From the NCBI GenBank assembly GCA_944386355.1, contig CALXAU010000006.1, positions 1 through 33,334 on the forward strand: 33,334 nucleotides of DNA, read 5' to 3'. Position numbers and translations under genes: made by a program. Below are positions 1 to 8,445 of this stretch, one piece after another (position 1 is the stretch's first letter; each line of letters opens with the position of its first letter). The notes beneath the pieces were generated by a model, which was given only the letters and a program-made list of their open reading frames with translations, did no database searches and was not told where the DNA came from. The DNA is from an uncultured Clostridia bacterium. GTDB lineage: Bacteria; Bacillota; Clostridia; TANB77; CAG-508.

Positions 1-6
1 TTTTTT

Positions 7-145
7 ATTTATATTATTTTTTTTATTTATATTATTTTTTTTATTTATATTATTTTTTTTATTTATATTATTTTTTTTATTTATATTATTTTTTTATTTA
101 TATTATTTTTTATTTATATTATTTTTTTATTTATATTATTTTTTT
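7..145. repeat. A/T-only tandem repeat, 8 copies of a 16-18 bp unit
   Basis: Eight consecutive copies of a unit ATTTATATTA followed by a T run. The first four units have eight T, the others six or seven, so copies differ only in the length of the T run (16 to 18 bp). The array contains no G or C. It lies beyond the terminator of the leftward tRNA-Ser genes. The copy number is likely to vary between strains or assemblies. No function is evident. Confidence 0.9.
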
Positions 146-152
146 GTTTTTT

Positions 153-193
153 ATAAAAAAAATAATATAAAGTCCAAGCATTCACTTTATATT
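153..193 (-). terminator. Rho-independent terminator of the tRNA-Ser transcript
   Basis: A perfect 10-bp stem (164-173 with 184-193, AATATAAAGT/ACTTTATATT) with a 10-nt loop is followed on the minus strand by a T tract (plus-strand A run around 153-162). It lies just downstream of the two leftward tRNA-Ser genes. Confidence 0.8.
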
Positions 194-196
194 ATA

Positions 197-287
197 TGGC
201 GGAGAAAGAGAGACTCGAACTCTCGCGCCCCTTACGAGACCTACTTCCTTAGCAGGGAAGCCCCTTCACCAACTTGGGTATTTCTCC
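197..287 (-). tRNA. tRNA-Ser (anticodon GCT)
   Basis: A class II tRNA with a long variable arm. On the minus strand the acceptor 5' GGAGAAA pairs with TTTCTCC, followed by discriminator G and an encoded CCA (197-199). The anticodon stem CTTCC/GGAAG closes the loop CTGCTAA, giving anticodon GCT, which reads AGC/AGU. It lies 30 bp downstream of a second tRNA-Ser and is probably co-transcribed with it. Confidence 0.95.
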
Positions 288-317
288 AGTTTTATTAAAT
301 TTTTACATATTTATTTT

Positions 318-409
<92 letters not shown>

Positions 410-445
410 AAATAATTATATTGACAAAGCACTGTAGCATTTATA

Positions 446-474
446 ATCTTAGCATTTTTCACTTGATTTGTCAA
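446..474 (-). promoter_or_regulatory. Sigma-A promoter of the tRNA-Ser pair, inside an inverted repeat
   Basis: On the minus strand, -35 TTGACA (469-474), a 17-nt spacer and -10 TAAGAT (446-451), about 37 bp before tRNA-Ser(TGA). A perfect 9-bp inverted repeat (ATTGACAAA at 420-428, TTTGTCAAT at 467-475) encloses the start region and includes the -35 box. Confidence 0.7.
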
Positions 475-514
475 TACCATTTTTTACTTTTTGTTTTGTT
501 TATTTTTTATTTAT

Positions 515-1003
515 TTATATTTTACCCTGAATTGCTTTTTCTATAGCTTTTTCTTCTTCTTCTGATATACTATAAGAAGATTTTCCACTTATTACTGGCT
601 TTGCATATAAGTTAGAAGATTCTCTCGAAAATATACCATTTAAAACAATACCATTATCTTTATTATCTAATAAAGCTAGTGCAAAACTTAAATCACTACC
701 TGTATTTTCAAAAGCATTATATCTTACTACACCTACTTTTTGAATACATTTTTCTAAAGATTTGCTCATTTCATTACATGTTTGAACAATTTCTCCATTT
801 TGCTTTTCTACTCTTTCCACCCTATGAATGTAATTTTCTAAATCTTCTTCTAAATCTTTTCCATTACCTATTTTTCTCATAAATTCTTTATATTTTTTTC
901 CTATTTTATTTGTCTTAATTATATTGTATATAAGTAAAATTAATAATATAAAGTTAAATATTATTATGCCATATATAAAATACTCATTTTTTATAAAATC
1001 CAT
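515..1003 (-). CDS. DUF4446 family membrane-anchored protein
   Basis: A 162-residue protein with one N-terminal membrane helix (about residues 9-29), a charged coiled-coil-like stretch (about 33-80) and a C-terminal domain with the motif VGVVRYNAFENTGSDLSFA and a later YAKPV-x-GKSSY motif. This matches the DUF4446 family, which is typically encoded next to parB in Clostridia; its biochemical function is unknown. The start lies 12 bp after the parB stop, with an AGGAGAT-like site before ATG, so it is the third gene of a parA-parB-DUF4446 operon. The position suggests a role tied to the origin or cell cycle, but that is inference from context. Confidence 0.85.
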   Translation of the reverse strand: MDFIKNEYFIYGIIIFNFILLILLIYNIIKTNKIGKKYKEFMRKIGNGKDLEEDLENYIHRVERVEKQNGEIVQTCNEMSKSLEKCIQKVGVVRYNAFENTGSDLSFALALLDNKDNGIVLNGIFSRESSNLYAKPVISGKSSYSISEEEEKAIEKAIQGKI

Positions 1004-1015
1004 TAATATCTCCTT

Positions 1016-1855
1016 CTACGAAATAAGTTTCATTATTCTTTCTAAATCATCATTAGATGTATATTCTATAACTATTTTTCCCCTTCTCTTTCCAGGATCT
1101 AATCTTACCTTTGTACCGAAAAAAACCTGAAAACTATCTTCTATATCTTTATATAATGCATTATTTCTTTGAATTTCTTCTTTTGAAAGCTTCTTTTGAG
1201 TGGATTTTTCAACTTGTCTTACTGTTGCTCCTCTTTCTATCATTTTTACAGCCGTCTGATATTGTTTCTCTGGATCTGTTATTGCTAATAAAGCTTTACA
1301 ATGTCCTTCTGTTAGTTTTCCCTGTTTTGCAAATTCTAATACTCTAGGTTCTAAATTTAAAATTCTAACAGAATTCGCAATAGCACTTCTACTCTTTCCT
1401 AATTTTTTTGCAACATCTTCTTGTCTTAATCCATAAGCGTCCATTAAATTTTTTATACCTAAAGCTTTTTCATATGGATTTAAATCTTCTCTTTGAATAT
1501 TTTCTATTAATGCTATTTCTTTATTTCGTCTATCATCATCATCTCTTACTATAGCCGGAATTTCATCCATTCCTGCTATTTTAGCTGCTCTCCACCTTCT
1601 TTCCCCTGCTATAATAGCATAATATCCATTCTTTTTTGTTACAACTACAGGCTGTATTAACCCATATTCTTTTATAGAATCAGCTAATTCTTCTAACTTT
1701 TCTTGGTCGAACTGTTTTCTTGGTTGCTCTCTATTAGGTTCTATTTCGGTAATTTTTAAATTTTTTAATACATCATCATCTTTAATCTGTTCTTCTTCTG
1801 GTACATTTCCAAATAAAGCATCTAGTCCTTTTCCCAAACCAGTCATTTTTGCCAT
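1016..1855 (-). CDS. parB: Chromosome-partitioning protein ParB (Spo0J)
   Basis: A 279-residue ParB. The N-terminal peptide with GLGKGLDALFG is the usual region that stimulates the ParA ATPase. The CTPase/ParB-N domain contains QPRKQF, QPVVV and the signature GERRWRAAK (about 87-95). ENIQREDLNP precedes the helix-turn-helix, which includes EDVAKKLGKSRSAIAN (about 146-161). A C-terminal dimerisation region follows. ParB binds parS sites near the origin and spreads as a CTP-dependent clamp. The ATG is preceded by AAGGAGGG with a 6-nt spacer. The gene lies 18 bp downstream of parA in one operon. I found no perfect parS site in the window. Length and motifs are normal. Confidence 0.97.
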   Translation of the reverse strand: MAKMTGLGKGLDALFGNVPEEEQIKDDDVLKNLKITEIEPNREQPRKQFDQEKLEELADSIKEYGLIQPVVVTKKNGYYAIIAGERRWRAAKIAGMDEIPAIVRDDDDRRNKEIALIENIQREDLNPYEKALGIKNLMDAYGLRQEDVAKKLGKSRSAIANSVRILNLEPRVLEFAKQGKLTEGHCKALLAITDPEKQYQTAVKMIERGATVRQVEKSTQKKLSKEEIQRNNALYKDIEDSFQVFFGTKVRLDPGKRRGKIVIEYTSNDDLERIMKLIS

Positions 1856-1873
1856 GTTAATCCCTCCTTATTT

Positions 1874-2647
1874 TTACTCTTTTTCTTCATCATTAATCTT
1901 CAAAAATTCTTTTGCAAATTTTATATAACTTTTTGCCCCTTTAGAATGTGCATCATATTCTGTAATAGGCATTCCATAACTTGGTGCTTCACTTAATCTT
2001 ACATTTCTAGGTATAACTGTTTTATATACTTTATCATCAAAGTACTTTTTTACTTCTTTTACTACCTGATTTGATAAATTTGTTCTTATATCATACATTG
2101 TTAATAAAGCTCCTTCAATTTTTATCTCTTTATTTAAGTGTTTTTTTACTAAATTAACAGTATTTAAAAGTTGTCCTAATCCTTCTAATGCATAGTATTC
2201 GCATTGTACCGGAATTAAAACACTATCTGAGGCTGTAAAAGCATTTAATGTAATTAGACCTAAAGATGGAGGACAATCAATAAAAATATAATCAAACTTC
2301 TCTTTAATAACATCTAATTTTTCTTTTAATCTTTGTTCTCTTGACATCATGGAAACTAGCTCCACTTCTGCTCCTGCTAGACTTATATTTGAAGGACAAA
2401 CTATTAAATTTTTTATTACAGTTTCTTGATATGTTTCTTCAATTGGTGTTTCATTAACTAATACATCATATATAGAAAGTTCTACTTTTTTCTCTACTCC
2501 CAATCCACTAGTTGCATTGCCTTGAGGGTCAGCATCTATTAGAAGTACTTTTTTTCCTTTTTTGGCTAAGATTGTACTTAAATTTACAGTTGTAGTAGTT
2601 TTTCCTACTCCACCCTTTTGGTTTGCTATAGAAATTATTTTCCCCAT
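1874..2647 (-). CDS. parA: Chromosome-partitioning ATPase ParA (Soj)
   Basis: A 257-residue ParA/MinD-family ATPase. The deviant Walker A KGGVGKTTT is at about residues 10-18, DADPQGN follows at about 39-45, and FIDCPPSLG is the Walker B/switch region. It works with ParB in origin segregation and, in relatives, modulates DnaA. I chose the ATG at 2647 because TATGGAGG lies five bases before it. The in-frame ATG at 2659 overlaps that ribosome binding site and would have none of its own. A promoter lies at 2700-2728. Confidence 0.96.
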   Translation of the reverse strand: MGKIISIANQKGGVGKTTTTVNLSTILAKKGKKVLLIDADPQGNATSGLGVEKKVELSIYDVLVNETPIEETYQETVIKNLIVCPSNISLAGAEVELVSMMSREQRLKEKLDVIKEKFDYIFIDCPPSLGLITLNAFTASDSVLIPVQCEYYALEGLGQLLNTVNLVKKHLNKEIKIEGALLTMYDIRTNLSNQVVKEVKKYFDDKVYKTVIPRNVRLSEAPSYGMPITEYDAHSKGAKSYIKFAKEFLKINDEEKE

Positions 2648-2699
2648 TTTTGCCTCCATAGTTTATTTTTACTTTGTAGTTATTTATGTTTATATATTC

Positions 2700-2728
2700 A
2701 TTTTATATAATAATACTTAAAAAGTCAA
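2700..2728 (-). promoter_or_regulatory. Sigma-A promoter of parA-parB
   Basis: On the minus strand, -35 TTGACT (723-728 of the 2700s), a 17-nt spacer and -10 TAAAAT (2700-2705), about 50 bp before the parA ATG. The gap between rsmG and parA (about 130 bp) otherwise shows nothing. Confidence 0.6.
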
Positions 2729-2776
2729 GAAAAATATTAATATATCAACTTTTTAATTAATTTTATTTTCAATATT

Positions 2777-3511
2777 CTATATAATAGGATTTTTACTTGG
2801 GATTCCAGCTTTTCTTGGATATTTACTTGATGTTTTTTCTACTTTATTTACTATAATTATATTTCTTTCTATGTCCGTATCCGGCAAATAAAAGTTATCT
2901 ATTTTTTCTAAATTTCCTCCCAAAACAGATATAGCTTTTTTTGATTTTTTTATTTCTTCATCAATTTTATTACCTTTCATACATATAATGTTTCCTTTAA
3001 CTTTGGTTAAAGGTATTAAATACTCTAATATTATTGGTAATTGAGCCACTGCCCTTGCAGTAGCTACATCAAATTTCTCTCTATATTCTTTATTTCTTGC
3101 AAAATCTTCTACTCTACTATGAACAGCTTCTATATATTTCAAATCTAATTGTGATATAACTTCATTCAAAAAAGTTATCCTTTTATTTAAAGAATCTATT
3201 AATATTACTTTTATTTCTGGTAATACAATCTTTATTGGTATTCCTGGAAACCCTGCTCCAGTTCCTACATCTACCAGTGAATTTTTATTTTTAATATATT
3301 TAATAATAGATAATGAGTCAATAAAATGTTTCAAAATTATTTCTTTAGGCTCAATTATAGCTGTTAAATTTATTTTTTCATTCCACTCTAGTAATAACTT
3401 CATATATTTATAAAATTTTTGTAATTGTTCTTCACTCAACATTATATCTATTTTTCTAGCTTGCTGATCCAAATATTTATAAAATTCTATTTCCTCCATA
3501 TTAAATTCCAT
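2777..3511 (-). CDS. rsmG: 16S rRNA (guanine-527-N7)-methyltransferase RsmG (GidB)
   Basis: A 244-residue class I SAM-dependent methyltransferase. The SAM-binding motif VDVGTGAGFPGIPI is at about residues 81-94. NEKINLTAI and the HFIDSL motif lie upstream, and TARAVAQLP lies downstream. All are characteristic of RsmG, which methylates G527 of 16S rRNA. The ATG at 3511 lies only two bases from AAAGGA; the in-frame ATG at 3499 lies 12 bases away, so the start is uncertain by four residues. Its place between mnmG and parA is the usual Firmicutes order, but here a 390-bp structured gap separates it from mnmG. Confidence 0.95.
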   Translation of the reverse strand: MEFNMEEIEFYKYLDQQARKIDIMLSEEQLQKFYKYMKLLLEWNEKINLTAIIEPKEIILKHFIDSLSIIKYIKNKNSLVDVGTGAGFPGIPIKIVLPEIKVILIDSLNKRITFLNEVISQLDLKYIEAVHSRVEDFARNKEYREKFDVATARAVAQLPIILEYLIPLTKVKGNIICMKGNKIDEEIKKSKKAISVLGGNLEKIDNFYLPDTDIERNIIIVNKVEKTSSKYPRKAGIPSKNPII

Positions 3512-3636
3512 TCCTTTCTTTAAATTTTTCTTAATATGTCAATACTTTTACTAGATATATTAATACCTTTAACTAATAATAAGAAAATTAACCTTGTCTA
3601 TACAGAAAAATCTTGTATAAAGTTAAGATAAAAGTC

Positions 3637-3719
3637 GATTTTCTTTTGCAAATAAAATATATAATATTTCTTTTCACTTTGAGTTGCGAAGCTAAAAAGT
3701 TTCATATTGTTTCCTATAG
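3637..3719 (+). repeat. Dispersed repeat, copy A (about 83 bp)
   Basis: This stretch matches the reverse complement of 26564-26646 with about 10-12 differences over 83 bases (roughly 87 percent by eye). Shared cores include CTAAAAAGTTTCATATT and AATATTT-TTTTCACTTTG. The copies are in opposite orientation, on either side of the origin, and both lie between genes. The element carries no reading frame. It may be a small non-coding element or a remnant of a miniature mobile element. Confidence 0.8.
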
Positions 3720-3775
3720 AAAAACAATAGCGACATAATTAAATTCTTTAACTTTTTAGCTTAGTTGCATGTCGC
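3689..3775. other. Structured intergenic region with two crossing inverted repeats
   Basis: In the rsmG-mnmG gap (3512-3900) a 13-bp inverted repeat (AAGCTAAAAAGTT at 3689-3701, AACTTTTTAGCTT at 3750-3762) crosses a 7-bp one (GCGACAT at 3730-3736, ATGTCGC at 3769-3775). A third, short hairpin, ATTGTTT/AAACAAT, lies between them. The two main stems interleave, so they form either a pseudoknot or alternative structures. The first arm lies inside repeat copy A. The rest of the gap shows no ORF. It could be the 5' leader of rsmG or a small RNA. Confidence 0.5.
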
Positions 3776-3900
3776 GTATTTGTTCATTCGCCATATGTGA
3801 ATATTGTTTCACAAAAATATACAATTCAAGATAAGTTAACAAAATTGTAATAATTTTTATTTATTACAATTATAAATAGAATATATACACTTTATTCTTT

Positions 3901-5781
3901 TTATTCATTTTTAGAATTTCTTGTTTGCAAATAAATTAATAAAACAGATATATCAGCAGGTGAAACTCCTGATATTCTAGAAGCTTGGCCTATTGAATAA
4001 GGTTTATTTTTATTTAATTTCTGCCTTGCTTCTAAACTTATTCCTTTTATCTCTTCATAATTTATATCTTGTGGCAATAATTTACTTTCTAATTTTTTGA
4101 ATTTTTCTACTTGAGATTCTTGTATTTTAATATATCCTTCATATTTTACTTGAATTTCTACTTCTTCTTTTTCTTGCTCAGATAATTTTTGTCTATTTTT
4201 GTCGATAAATTCTAAATCATCATATTTTAACTCAGATCTTTTCAACAATTCTGCAAGCTTTGCACCTGTTGTAAGCGGCGCTGTACCTTTTTCTTTTAAA
4301 AAATTATTTACTTCTTCTGAAGGCTTCACTACCGTATTTTTTAATCTATTTATTTCTTTTTCAATATTTTGCTTTTTCTTAAGAAATCTTTCATATCTTT
4401 CCTGAGATATTAAACCAATTTCATAACCTATCTGTGTAAGTCTTAAATCTGCATTATCTTGTCTTAATAATAATCTATATTCTGCTCTTGATGTCATCAT
4501 TCTATATGGTTCATTTGTTCCTTTTGTAATTATATCATCAATTAAAACACCTATATATGCTTGACTTCTATCCAATATTAATGGATTTTTACCTTTTATT
4601 TTTTGTGTTGCATTTATTCCAGCTATTAGCCCCTGACAAGCTGCTTCTTCATATCCTGACGTACCATTTATTTGTCCAGCCATAAATAATCCTTCAATTT
4701 TTTTGTGTTCTAAAGATAACTTTAATTCTTGAGGATCAATACAGTCATATTCTATTGCATAAGCTGGTCTAGTAAATTCTGCTTTTTCTAATCCTGGGAT
4801 AGTTCTATATAAAGCTATTTGCACATCTTCTGGTAACGAAGAACTCATCCCTTGTATATACATTTCTTCAGTATCTAATCCAACAGGTTCAACAAAAGCT
4901 TGATGTCTAGGTTTATCACTAAATCTAACTACTTTATCTTCAATAGAAGGACAATATCTAGGACCTGTTCCTTCTATTTTACCAGCATACAAAGGAGATC
5001 TATGTAAGTTTTCTCTTATAATTTTATGTGTTTCTTCTGTTGTATAAGTTAGATAACAATCTACTTGTTTAATATTATCGATTTTGTCATCAAAAGAAAA
5101 TGGTATAATATTTTCATCTCCTTTTTGTATTTCCATTTTAGAAAAGTCTATACTTCTCCTATTTATTCTAGCTGGTGTTCCTGTTTTAAATCTAATTAAT
5201 GATATTCCTAATTCTTTTAAACAATCAGACAATTTATTTGCTGCTGCTACACCGTCTGGTCCGCTTTCTTTACTGTATTCTCCTATAAATATTTTTCCTT
5301 TTAAATATGTTCCTGTTGCAACAATTAGTGTTTTAACATTATATATTGCTCCTACATCTGTCTCTATTGCTTTAACTTTATTATTTTCTACATAAATTTT
5401 TACAATTTCTGCCTGTTTTACTTCTAGATTTTCTTGTTTTTCTAAAACATGTTTCATCTCTGCCTGATATTTTTTTCTATCAGCTTGTGCTCTTAAAGAA
5501 TGTACAGCTGGTCCTTTTGAAGTATTTAACATTTTTATTTGTATCATAGTTTTGTCTATATTTTTTGCCATTTCTCCGCCTAGACAATCTATTTCTCTAA
5601 CTAAATGTCCTTTTGAACTTCCACCAATATGTGGATTACAAGGCATATTAGCTATTGCTTCTAAACTTATTGAAAAAATTAAAGTTTTCATTCCTAGTCT
5701 TGCTGCAGCTAAACCAGCTTCACAACCTGCATGTCCTGCTCCAATTACTGCTACATCATAATCTCCTGCGTTATATTTCAT
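3901..5781 (-). CDS. mnmG: tRNA U34 modification enzyme MnmG (GidA)
   Basis: A 626-residue FAD-dependent MnmG. The N-terminal dinucleotide-binding motif [18 protein letters not shown] is followed by [27 protein letters not shown], the [13 protein letters not shown] signature, a [16 protein letters not shown] segment and the C-terminal helical MnmE-binding domain. With MnmE it installs the 5-carboxymethylaminomethyl group on U34 of tRNAs reading NNA/NNG codons. I chose the ATG at 5781: AGAAAGG lies eight bases upstream and the protein then begins [10 protein letters not shown] as in the family. The in-frame ATG at 5811 adds ten poorly matching residues. Confidence 0.96.
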   Translation of the reverse strand: MKYNAGDYDVAVIGAGHAGCEAGLAAARLGMKTLIFSISLEAIANMPCNPHIGGSSKGHLVREIDCLGGEMAKNIDKTMIQIKMLNTSKGPAVHSLRAQADRKKYQAEMKHVLEKQENLEVKQAEIVKIYVENNKVKAIETDVGAIYNVKTLIVATGTYLKGKIFIGEYSKESGPDGVAAANKLSDCLKELGISLIRFKTGTPARINRRSIDFSKMEIQKGDENIIPFSFDDKIDNIKQVDCYLTYTTEETHKIIRENLHRSPLYAGKIEGTGPRYCPSIEDKVVRFSDKPRHQAFVEPVGLDTEEMYIQGMSSSLPEDVQIALYRTIPGLEKAEFTRPAYAIEYDCIDPQELKLSLEHKKIEGLFMAGQINGTSGYEEAACQGLIAGINATQKIKGKNPLILDRSQAYIGVLIDDIITKGTNEPYRMMTSRAEYRLLLRQDNADLRLTQIGYEIGLISQERYERFLKKKQNIEKEINRLKNTVVKPSEEVNNFLKEKGTAPLTTGAKLAELLKRSELKYDDLEFIDKNRQKLSEQEKEEVEIQVKYEGYIKIQESQVEKFKKLESKLLPQDINYEEIKGISLEARQKLNKNKPYSIGQASRISGVSPADISVLLIYLQTRNSKNE

Positions 5782-5859
5782 ATTTATTTTCCTTTCTAAA
5801 ATTATTTTCATTTCCGTGTGAAACAGAAATTTACGTTTTGTAGAATTTTTCCAAACTTT

Positions 5860-5889
5860 TTTATATATAAGTTTAAAAAATTATGTCTA
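5860..5889 (-). promoter_or_regulatory. Probable sigma-A promoter of mnmG
   Basis: On the minus strand, -35 TAGACA (5884-5889), an 18-nt spacer and -10 TATAAA (5860-5865), about 80 bp before the mnmG ATG. It lies in the 515-bp gap between mnmG and mnmE. Confidence 0.5.
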
Positions 5890-6296
5890 CTTGTAACTTT
5901 AAATTCCTGTTTTTAATAGTGTTTTATTGTTTTTTATACAAATTAAAACAACTTAGTAAAATCATACTTAAATTTTATGTATATTGTATAGATTATATTA
6001 TATAAAAAATTTATAAAACTCTTGATTTTTGTAGTATTGGTTTGTTTAATTTTACTTTTCAATATTTTTTATATAAAGGAATCTTTTCATATTGCAAAGA
6101 TTCTTTTATATAATTTTTATCAATATAAATATTCTTTTTTGTTTTTTGAAAATTTTGTAATAATATTCAATGTCGTCAACTATATTTTCATTCATATACG
6201 CATTAAAATTAATTTTAATAGCTTTTTCCTTGTTAGTTATAAAACTATACTATTTTTTTTATAAACTCTCTTAAAATTGATTTTCGCGTTTCGTTA
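5890..6296. other. Intergenic, AT-rich; one hairpin seen
   Basis: The gap between mnmE (ends 6297) and the mnmG promoter. A hairpin at 6075-6106 (AAAGGAATCTTT with AAAGATTCTTT, 9-nt loop) may end the mnmE transcript, although the T run is weak. A plus-strand frame of 80 codons at 6022-6264 is almost all hydrophobic, T-rich and without a ribosome binding site, and is probably not a gene. Confidence 0.5.
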
Positions 6297-7669
6297 TTAT
6301 TTACCTAAACAGAACTTAGAAAAAATTTCATTAATAATTTCTTCTGAAGGACTATCTCCTGTTATCTCTCCCAAGTTTTCTAACATTTTATTAATAAATA
6401 TGGCTATTATATCAATTGGCATATTATTTAATAAAGTATTTTCTGCTTCACTTAAATTTTGTATTGCTTGCTGCATTAAATTTTTTTGTCTTATATTAGT
6501 AACAATAATTTCATTATCTAAATTTATTTCTTCTTCTTCAAATAATTTTTTTATATAATCACTAATTTCTTCTATACCTATTTTGTGTAAAGCAGAAATC
6601 TTAATAACATTATTTGAATATTTTCTTAATACTCTTTCTTTATTCTCTATATCTTTTGCTATATCAATTTTATTTAAAAGAACTATTGACTTTTTTCCTT
6701 TTACCATATTTAAAATTAAATAGTCATCTTTTTTCCAATCCTTTGCTCCGTCAAATATAGCTATAATTAAATCTGCTTCTTGTGCAATTTTTTTTGCTTT
6801 TTCAATCCCTATTTTTTCTACTTCGTCTTTCGCATTTCTTATTCCGGCTGTATCTATTAATTTTAATGGAATTCCATTTATAGAAACAAATTCTTCAATT
6901 GTATCTCTAGTTGTTCCCTCATATTCTGTAACAATTGCTCTATCTTCTCTTAAGATTGCATTCAAAAGAGAAGATTTCCCCGCATTTGGTGTTCCTATTA
7001 TTGCTGTTTTTATTCCTTCTTTTAAAATTTTACCGGAATCAAAGCTTTTTTCTAATTTCTTTAATTTTTCTTTTACGTTTAAAAGCATACTATGTATTTC
7101 TTGTTTTTCTATTTCTTCAACATCATATTCTGGATAATCTATATTTACATCTATTTTAACCATTACATCTAATATATCTTCTTTAATTTCTTTTAATTTA
7201 TTTGATAAAAATCCTTCTAATTGATTTATTCCTGTTTTTACTTCTTTTTCGGATTTTGCATTTATAATATCAATGACTGACTCTGCTTGTATTAAATCAA
7301 TTCTTCCATTTAAAAATGCTTTTTTAGTAAATTCCCCTGGTTCTGCTAATTTTGCCCCATTTTTAAGACATATTTCTAAGATTTTTTTTACTATTAAAAC
7401 TCCTCCATGAGAATTTATTTCACACATATTTTCTGTTGTATAACTTTTAGGCTCTTTAAAATATGATACAATTACTTCATCAATAATTTTATCTTCATCA
7501 ATAATGTGTCCATATTTCATTGTATATCCGTTTTATTTCTTCTATTTTCTGTTTTTTTATAGGTTTAAAAATTTTTTCTAAAATTTCAAAACATTCTTTT
7601 CCACTCATTCTAATTATTCCAATTCCTCCAATTCCGTGGAGCCGTAGATATTGATGCAATTACATTCAT
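6297..7669 (-). CDS. mnmE: tRNA modification GTPase MnmE, requires two +1 frameshifts near its start
   Basis: MnmE forms cmnm5U34 on tRNAs together with MnmG. The G domain is complete: GTPNAGKSS, the TTRDT switch, DTAGIR and NKID. The protein ends in the FSKFCLGK motif with the essential cysteine. The uninterrupted frame starts only at 7520 (407 residues) and lacks the N-terminal domain. Upstream, AGGAGG lies seven bases before an ATG at 7669, which reads MNVIASISTAP and then needs +1 at CCA-CGG-A (7634-7636). It continues GIGGIGIIRMSG to EEIK and needs a second +1 at AAA-CGG-A (7528-7530). It then reads GYTMKYGHIID in the main frame. Skipping both C bases gives 456 residues, the family length, with the canonical APG-x-GGIGIIR and YT-x-x-YGHI-x-D motifs restored. 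Without recoding the product stops after 19 codons. The sequence between the two sites is well conserved, so simple gene decay is unlikely. Sequencing error is the main alternative. Confidence 0.9.
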
Positions 7670-7682
7670 TATATTTCCTCCT

Positions 7683-7736
7683 AAAAAAAGTCAAAGATAG
7701 ATTTACATTTTTAAAAAGTAAAATCCGACCTTTGAC
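7683..7736 (-). terminator. Terminator after jag
   Basis: On the minus strand GTCAAAG (from 7736) pairs with CTTTGAC (ending 7690). Inner pairing GATTTTAC/GTAAATC is interrupted by a small internal loop, and a run of seven T follows. It separates the rpmH-jag operon from mnmE, whose ribosome binding site starts right after the T run. Confidence 0.75.
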
Positions 7737-7746
7737 CTCTGATTTT

Positions 7747-8445
7747 TTATTTTATTCTATTATTTTTTAATGAAATTACTACTCTTCTTCTAGGTTCTTC
7801 ACCTATACTTCTTGTTTCTACTCTTTCATTTGTTTGTAGTCTACTATGAATTATTTTTCTTTCATATGCTTGCATAGGCTCTAAAGTAATAGCTTTTCTA
7901 TTTTTTATTACAGTATTTGCAATTTTATCTGCAAGTTCTTCTAAAGTTTTTTGTCTTTTCTCTCTATATCCAGCTATATCTAGAATAACTCTTACTCTAT
8001 TATTTATACCTTTTGAAGCAATTAGAGTTAATATGTTTTGCAAAGCATATAATGTTTCCCCTCTATATCCTATTAAATAAGATTGCTCTTCATTATCAAA
8101 ATTTATTTTTAATCCTAAATTAGAAAATTCTATATTATATATCTCTGAAGAATTTTCTTTTTTGAAAAATTCTTTTAAAAAATTTTCTACATTTTCTTTT
8201 GCTTTATTTAATTCTTCTTGTGTTAATTCTATTTCTTTTTTTACTTTTTCTTTCTTCTCTTTGCTTTCTTTTAAAGTTAATTCTACTTTTACTACTCTTG
8301 GAGCTAAAATACTAAAAAAACTTCTTTTTTCTTCATTTTCTAAAACTTTTACATTTACTTCGTTTGCAGAAACTTTTAATATTTTTAATCCATTTTCTAT
8401 AGCTTCTTTTGTTGTCTTTCCTTCAGAAATAATACTATTTTCCAT
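7747..8445 (-). CDS. jag: RNA-binding protein Jag / KhpB
   Basis: A 232-residue protein with three domains. The Jag-N domain at about 1-52 contains GKTTKEAIENGLKIL. A charged linker is followed by a KH domain (about 115-165, with SYLIGYRGETLYALQ, a GxxG-type loop). A C-terminal R3H domain (about 170-232) contains LEPMQAYERKIIHSRLQ and ends RRRVVISL. KhpB-type proteins bind RNA and affect cell elongation and division in Firmicutes. The ATG overlaps the yidC stop (TAATG), indicating translational coupling. This is the normal location. Confidence 0.95.
   Translation of the reverse strand: MENSIISEGKTTKEAIENGLKILKVSANEVNVKVLENEEKRSFFSILAPRVVKVELTLKESKEKKEKVKKEIELTQEELNKAKENVENFLKEFFKKENSSEIYNIEFSNLGLKINFDNEEQSYLIGYRGETLYALQNILTLIASKGINNRVRVILDIAGYREKRQKTLEELADKIANTVIKNRKAITLEPMQAYERKIIHSRLQTNERVETRSIGEEPRRRVVISLKNNRIK

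Noticed and set aside
5084-5395. 103-codon frame antisense to mnmG (and similar antisense frames over parB, jag, gyrA, dnaN)
   Set aside because: These are shadow frames of strongly conserved genes on the opposite strand.
6022-6264. 80-codon plus-strand frame, almost all hydrophobic
   Set aside because: T-rich composition, no ribosome binding site, and it lies antisense in the mnmE-mnmG gap; long frames arise readily in such AT-rich DNA.
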